Origin: DAOSEC01 sp035362935
GTDB lineage: Bacteria > Bacillota_I > Bacilli_A > ML615J-28 > CAG-313
DNA: 9,480 nt
Assembly: GCA_035362935.1 (NCBI GenBank)
Contig: DAOSEC010000035.1
Span: 1-9,480, forward strand
Direction of reading: 5' to 3'
Of the stretch, positions 6,618 to 9,480 are shown one piece after another (position 1 is the first letter of the stretch; each line of letters opens with the position of its first letter). The notes beneath the pieces were generated by a model, which saw only the letters and a list, made by a program, of their open reading frames with translations, was not told the DNA's origin and did not search any database. The translations under genes and the position numbers were made by a program.

Positions 6618-7483
6618 ACTCGAACCGCCTTATAAACGTTTTCTTCTTTTTGATATATTGCAAGAAGTTTTCCTTGTTTGTTAAGCAAAACAACTTGGTT
6701 GTCTCTAACTGGATCAACATTTGTTAATGATATTTTCATCCCATTCAAAACCTTTAACATGATCTCATCGCTTACCACTACTTGTGGTAGGTGTGATAAA
6801 CTTTGTTCAATTGGGATAATTGTTATATGTTTTTCTTTGATGTCTTCCATCGTAACAGCGTCCTCTATTGAGAAGATACCACTCTTTTCTCGAATCAAAC
6901 TCTTCATATGAGCTGGGTATCCGAGTCGTTTCCCTATTTCAACACATAAAGTGCGAATGTAGGTTCCCTTCGATGCTCTTACTCGAAACGAAAATGTTGC
7001 TAGCTGATCTCTTAACTCGATTTCTGAGGTTCGGCTAATCTCAAAAATAGTAATTGTTCTAGCAGCACGCTCAACCTCAATGTTATTTCTAGCATACTCA
7101 TAAAGTTTTTTTCCATCTACCTTAACAGCAGAATACATTGGTGGCACTTGTTCCATAGATCCCACTAAAGTTGTCAAAGCTTCATCTACTTGTTCTAGTG
7201 ACATCCTTTCTACAGGTAACATAGAGGTAATTGCTCCACTTGCATCTTCGGTATCGGTCGCATATCCAATCGTGACTTCACATAAATAGGTCTTGTCCAC
7301 TTCTTCTAAAAAGGGAATAACTTTTGTTGCATCGTTAATCGCTATGACCAATACGCCTGTTGCATCTGGGTCAAGTGTACCTGTATGACCAACCTTTTTT
7401 GTTCCCACACTTTTTCGTACAATATTAACAACATCATGAGATGTCATTTGCTTAGGTTTATTCACAATTAATATTCCATTCAT
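6608..7483 (-). CDS. truB: tRNA pseudouridine-55 synthase TruB
   Basis: TruB converts U55 in the T-loop of most tRNAs to pseudouridine. Using the ATG at 7483 the protein has 291 residues, normal for Bacilli. It begins MNGILIVNKPKQMTSHD, the usual TruB N-terminus. The catalytic Asp is D38 within GHTGTLDPDATGVL. Further family motifs are YSAVKVDGKKLYEYAR (117-132) and RASKGTYIRTLC (169-180), then a small PUA-like C-terminal region (about 235-291). A longer frame would start at TTG 7495, but that codon is part of the TTGAGGTG ribosome binding site, so the inner ATG is preferred. It is the first gene of the truB-ribF-rpsO-pnp cluster and overlaps ribF by 10 bases. Confidence 0.96.
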   Translation of the reverse strand: MNGILIVNKPKQMTSHDVVNIVRKSVGTKKVGHTGTLDPDATGVLVIAINDATKVIPFLEEVDKTYLCEVTIGYATDTEDASGAITSMLPVERMSLEQVDEALTTLVGSMEQVPPMYSAVKVDGKKLYEYARNNIEVERAARTITIFEISRTSEIELRDQLATFSFRVRASKGTYIRTLCVEIGKRLGYPAHMKSLIREKSGIFSIEDAVTMEDIKEKHITIIPIEQSLSHLPQVVVSDEIMLKVLNGMKISLTNVDPVRDNQVVLLNKQGKLLAIYQKEENVYKAVRVWK

Positions 7484-7504
7484 AAGACACCTCAACTACT
7501 CGTT

Positions 7505-7533
7505 ATTGTAACACAAACTAGCATATTTTTCAA
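7505..7533 (-). promoter_or_regulatory. Promoter of truB-ribF
   Basis: Minus strand: TTGAAA (7533-7528), exactly 17 bases, then TACAAT (7510-7505) preceded by TGT, an extended -10. Initiation is predicted near 7498, only about five bases before the GAGGTG ribosome binding site (7493-7488), giving a minimal leader of about 15 bases. Confidence 0.78.
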
Positions 7534-7548
7534 AGATTAACGACATTT

Positions 7549-7585
7549 AAAAAGCACCTAGTCCTACAAGATCTAGATGCTTTTT
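7549..7585 (-). terminator. Intrinsic terminator after the VTT-domain gene
   Basis: AAAAAGCACCTAG (7549-7561) and CTAGATGCTTTTT (7573-7585) form a 13-base-pair stem with one G-U pair and an 11-base loop. The TAA stop (7584-7586) falls in the stem. On the minus strand it ends in five Ts. The A/T flanks make it symmetrical enough to be bidirectional. It separates this gene from the truB promoter. Confidence 0.82.
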
Positions 7586-8240
7586 ATACCGATGGTTGAT
7601 CAAAATCTTGATAATCAATCATGTCATCGTATTGTTCAATGATTTTAGCTTGTTTCGCCTTCTTCGTTTTTCCTGCGTAAAGAAAGGTGAGGGTTGCTAC
7701 TATCGTGATCACAGTTGCGATTAAAGTAAAAACTGAAATCACATCACGAACAAATTCTTCGTTCGCAACGTTTTTAAATACCAAAAGGACCGCAGCTACA
7801 AAGAAAAATCTCATATTTCTTGATAGGTTTGAACTGATTAATGCGCTTTTAAGAGATAACCCCGCAGCTAAGGCGACATATAGAATCAAACTATATGGAA
7901 TAGGGGTAATCCCCGAGATAAAAATTGCCTTACTCCCATGCACAACAAAAAGTTGTTTTGCTTTCGCAATTCCTTCTTCATTTCGAAATATAAATTTGAT
8001 TAATCGTTCTGCTTTAATCAATCTCATCAAGAACCAAACGATGATGATTCCTATGTTTGTACCAATAACTGAAATGACAGCTAACCAAAGTAACATCCAT
8101 TCATTGGTTGCATAGGTAACCGATAGTGGCATTTGAATGACTTCTGTTGGAGGTATCAGTGAAATTGTTTCGAGTATAGCATACAAGAATAGACCCAAAG
8201 GCCCCATTGCTTCAAAAAAATTTTGCATTGCTTCTAACAA
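7584..8240 (-). CDS. VTT/DedA-type integral membrane protein
   Basis: The sequence has the layout of the VTT (DedA/SNARE-associated, YqaA-like) superfamily, whose members include flippases for undecaprenyl phosphate and other lipids. From the TTG at 8240 it has 218 residues: a hydrophobic segment (about 12-30) ending in IPPTEV, TM segments at about 46-72, a loop, the re-entrant-like FISGITPIPYSLILYVALAAG (107-127), then NMRFFFVAAVLLV (142-154) and a last TM segment (about 166-188), followed by a charged Lys-rich then Asp-rich tail. The frame is open up to TTG 8297, but that codon lies in the -35 box; the TTG at 8240 has GGGGGTG five bases upstream (ATG at 8228 is an alternative). The substrate cannot be told from sequence. 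It is flanked by its own promoter and terminator. Confidence 0.8.
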   Translation of the reverse strand: MLEAMQNFFEAMGPLGLFLYAILETISLIPPTEVIQMPLSVTYATNEWMLLWLAVISVIGTNIGIIIVWFLMRLIKAERLIKFIFRNEEGIAKAKQLFVVHGSKAIFISGITPIPYSLILYVALAAGLSLKSALISSNLSRNMRFFFVAAVLLVFKNVANEEFVRDVISVFTLIATVITIVATLTFLYAGKTKKAKQAKIIEQYDDMIDYQDFDQPSV

Positions 8241-8268
8241 TGTTTCACCCCCATTCATCATTTTACTT

Positions 8269-8297
8269 ATTATAGCATACCATTTTTCAATTATCAA
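8269..8297 (-). promoter_or_regulatory. Strong promoter of the VTT-domain gene
   Basis: Minus strand: TTGATA (8297-8292), a 17-base spacer, then TATAAT (8274-8269) preceded by TGC, an extended -10. Initiation is predicted near 8262, about 20 bases before the TTG start at 8240. It therefore rules out the longer reading frame beginning at 8297. Confidence 0.78.
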
Positions 8298-8336
8298 TTA
8301 TAAAGTATACTTATTCAAACGATAAATGTTACCTTA

Positions 8337-8939
8337 CTATTTGATGTGTGAACTATTATTGTTGTGTTGTTTTTCTTGTTCTTTTTCAAGTTTATATTTG
8401 ACAGAAAGTTTTATTAGATTTGCTCCTTCAACCAATACCAGTGTTAAAACAATTAAAACAACAATGAATAAAATAAGGCTTGTATTGCCAAAAAAGTCTT
8501 TTAAGAAGCTTAAAAATGTAATATACAAAATGGTTTTTCCAACAAGTATGTTTTGATTGACTGGGATATCATCTTCTAACTCGTTAGCATCGCCTTTGGT
8601 AATTAAATGTGTTCCAGTTTGATCGCTACGAATATCGACTACTCTATGTGTAATAATTACATCATGTGTCACTCCACCTAAAGTGATTGTAGAGTGAAAC
8701 GACACAATATCATCTATTTTTATATCTTGAATTCGACTATCCTTAACTAATAAGATCGTACCAATCGGAAGTGTCGGTTCCATACTACCTGTCTCGACAA
8801 ACATTAGGTAATGTCCGAAAATTTTTGGAATGGTTTGATTTTGCTTTGCTTGAATGAACAAAAAACTTGCGTAAATCGCAAAAGTTAGCGATATAAAAAG
8901 CATCCCTATCGATATCAAATTTATAATTTTTTTTATCAT
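8337..8939 (-). CDS. sipW: Signal peptidase I, SipW/ER type
   Basis: This 200-residue membrane protease is predicted to cut signal peptides from secreted proteins on the outer face of the membrane. Residues 6-30 form an N-terminal TM segment. S52 in ETGSMEPTLPIG is the nucleophile. The general base is H98 in ITHRVVDI, where ordinary bacterial signal peptidases have Lys, so it is of the archaeal/ER type like B. subtilis SipW. D117 in TKGDANELED completes the conserved region. A second TM segment (about 154-172) and a hydrophilic tail (HNNNSSHIK) follow. B. subtilis SipW processes TasA and TapA. Here the gene sits 13 bases after the stop of a TasA-like protein, with AAAGGA six bases before its ATG, so the two form an operon. 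I see no hairpin terminator after its stop, so some read-through into the VTT gene is possible. Confidence 0.93.
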   Translation of the reverse strand: MIKKIINLISIGMLFISLTFAIYASFLFIQAKQNQTIPKIFGHYLMFVETGSMEPTLPIGTILLVKDSRIQDIKIDDIVSFHSTITLGGVTHDVIITHRVVDIRSDQTGTHLITKGDANELEDDIPVNQNILVGKTILYITFLSFLKDFFGNTSLILFIVVLIVLTLVLVEGANLIKLSVKYKLEKEQEKQHNNNSSHIK

Positions 8940-8952
8940 AATATGTCCTTTT

Positions 8953-9480
8953 CTACATTGCTGTTACAGTGAACTTTCCAATGATTAGCGTCAATCTTTG
9001 ATATGGATTGCTGTCACCTGAGGATGCTGGTACAAATTTAAAGGTGAAATGTAGTTCTATTGTTTGGTTTACACCAACAACAACATCATTTGCTAACATA
9101 AATCCATCCATTGGTAGTCTCTCAGCCATAAGTTCACTCATTTGTTCATCCACATAGGATCTTGCTGGGATGTTAGGATGGGTTAAGTCAACATAAAAGA
9201 CAGTGGTGAGGATATTTTCATTATCATCTCCATCCGTTATGTTCTCTACATCAAAAGAAACGACAATCGGTGATAGTCCATAATTGGTAACAGCAATTTT
9301 AAAATGTTTATACTGACCTGGTTGCCAATTATCTATCTCGTAAAAGAGCGGTGAAATCTCTGTATATAATGGTATATCATCAAGTTCATCAACGATATTA
9401 TCATAGTCTAAATCAATTCCAACATAAAACTTGGTTTCAAATATTGGATCGTTAACAGGAAGTTCGACATCACCTAGAAA
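8953..9480 (-). CDS. TasA/camelysin-like secreted protein, C-terminal part
   Basis: The frame is open from the right edge to a TAG at 8953-8955, giving 175 visible residues; the N-terminus with the expected signal peptide lies outside the window. It is acidic and rich in beta-type stretches, with NWQPGQYKHFKIAVTNYG at visible residues 51-68. A PG followed by an alternating strand and VxNxG is typical of TasA/camelysin (CalY) proteins, which form extracellular fibres in Bacillus biofilms or act as surface proteases. Later parts include GVNQTIELHFTFKFVPASSGDSN before a short end TVTAM. There is no LPXTG or C-terminal membrane anchor. The sipW gene follows by 13 bases, which supports secretion by that peptidase. 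The assignment rests on motif resemblance and context, not on full-length similarity. An internal ATG (9151-9153) is probably not the start. Confidence 0.65.
   Translation of the reverse strand, partial: FLGDVELPVNDPIFETKFYVGIDLDYDNIVDELDDIPLYTEISPLFYEIDNWQPGQYKHFKIAVTNYGLSPIVVSFDVENITDGDDNENILTTVFYVDLTHPNIPARSYVDEQMSELMAERLPMDGFMLANDVVVGVNQTIELHFTFKFVPASSGDSNPYQRLTLIIGKFTVTAM

Noticed and set aside
7484..7495. TTG at 7495 as the truB start
   Set aside because: The codon is part of the TTGAGGTG ribosome binding site; the ATG at 7483 gives the family-typical MNGILIVNKPK start.
7687..8115. Open plus-strand frame of 142 codons opposite the VTT gene
   Set aside because: It is the complement of a clear membrane-protein gene; its composition is what the antisense of hydrophobic codons gives, and all other genes are on the minus strand.
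8303..8312. AAGTATACTT palindrome after sipW as a terminator
   Set aside because: It is only ten bases long, AT-rich, without a loop or a T tract.
8953..9153. A 66-residue protein starting at ATG 9153
   Set aside because: The same frame is open to the right edge and carries TasA-like motifs upstream, so this is only the tail of a longer gene.
125..9480. UGA read as Trp (genetic code 4)
   Set aside because: All recognised proteins are full length with Trp encoded by TGG and no in-frame TGA, so code 11 explains the window.
1..9480. CRISPR arrays, insertion sequences, tRNA genes
   Set aside because: I saw no regularly spaced repeats, transposase-like frames, paired terminal inverted repeats or tRNA-like cloverleaf sequences.

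Overview
The window is AT-rich (roughly 35-40 % GC by eye), densely coding, and every gene I can support lies on the minus strand. It looks like chromosomal DNA of a low-GC Gram-positive lineage. The evidence is a type-B (Bacillus-like) RNase P RNA, Gram-positive Shine-Dalgarno sequences (AGGAGG, AAAGGAG), the Bacilli-type order truB-ribF-rpsO-pnp, and a SipW-type signal peptidase next to a TasA/camelysin-like protein. Trp is TGG and no recognised gene has an in-frame TGA, so the standard bacterial code fits. None of the nine visible stops is TGA, which would suit a lineage on the Mollicutes side of the Bacilli (Izemoplasma-, Haloplasma- or Acholeplasma-like), but I cannot fix the taxon.

Layout in the direction of transcription, right to left. 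(1) 9480-8337: the C-terminal part of a secreted TasA/camelysin-like protein, then an ER-type (Ser/His) signal peptidase that probably processes it. (2) 8297-7549: a strong promoter, a VTT/DedA-type membrane protein starting at an internal TTG, and a terminator. (3) 7533-3076: an RNA and translation operon with its own promoter: truB (tRNA pseudouridine-55), ribF (FMN/FAD synthesis), an internal promoter with a structured leader, rpsO (S15), a long stem-loop over the rpsO stop, and pnp (PNPase). (4) 3073-2637: rnpB with its own promoter just past the pnp stop, and a terminator. (5) 2632-1981: ysxC/engB, a ribosome-assembly GTPase with its own promoter and terminator. (6) 1966-125: a membrane-bound c-di-GMP phosphodiesterase (four TM segments, degenerate GGDEF, intact EAL) behind a 220-base upstream region with an extended -10 promoter and repeated TGTGTAAA elements. 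(7) 35-1: the first codons of an unidentified gene.

Together, regions 3-5 are a housekeeping block for making and processing stable RNA and ribosomes (pseudouridylation, S15, mRNA decay, RNase P, 50S assembly). The flanks carry surface functions (secreted fibre-like protein and its peptidase) and second-messenger turnover. I see no mobile element, CRISPR, tRNA or rRNA gene. I found no clearly new system. The most worthwhile leads are the RNA structures around rpsO/pnp, the position of rnpB directly behind pnp, the SipW/TasA-like pair, and the architecture and upstream repeats of the EAL protein.
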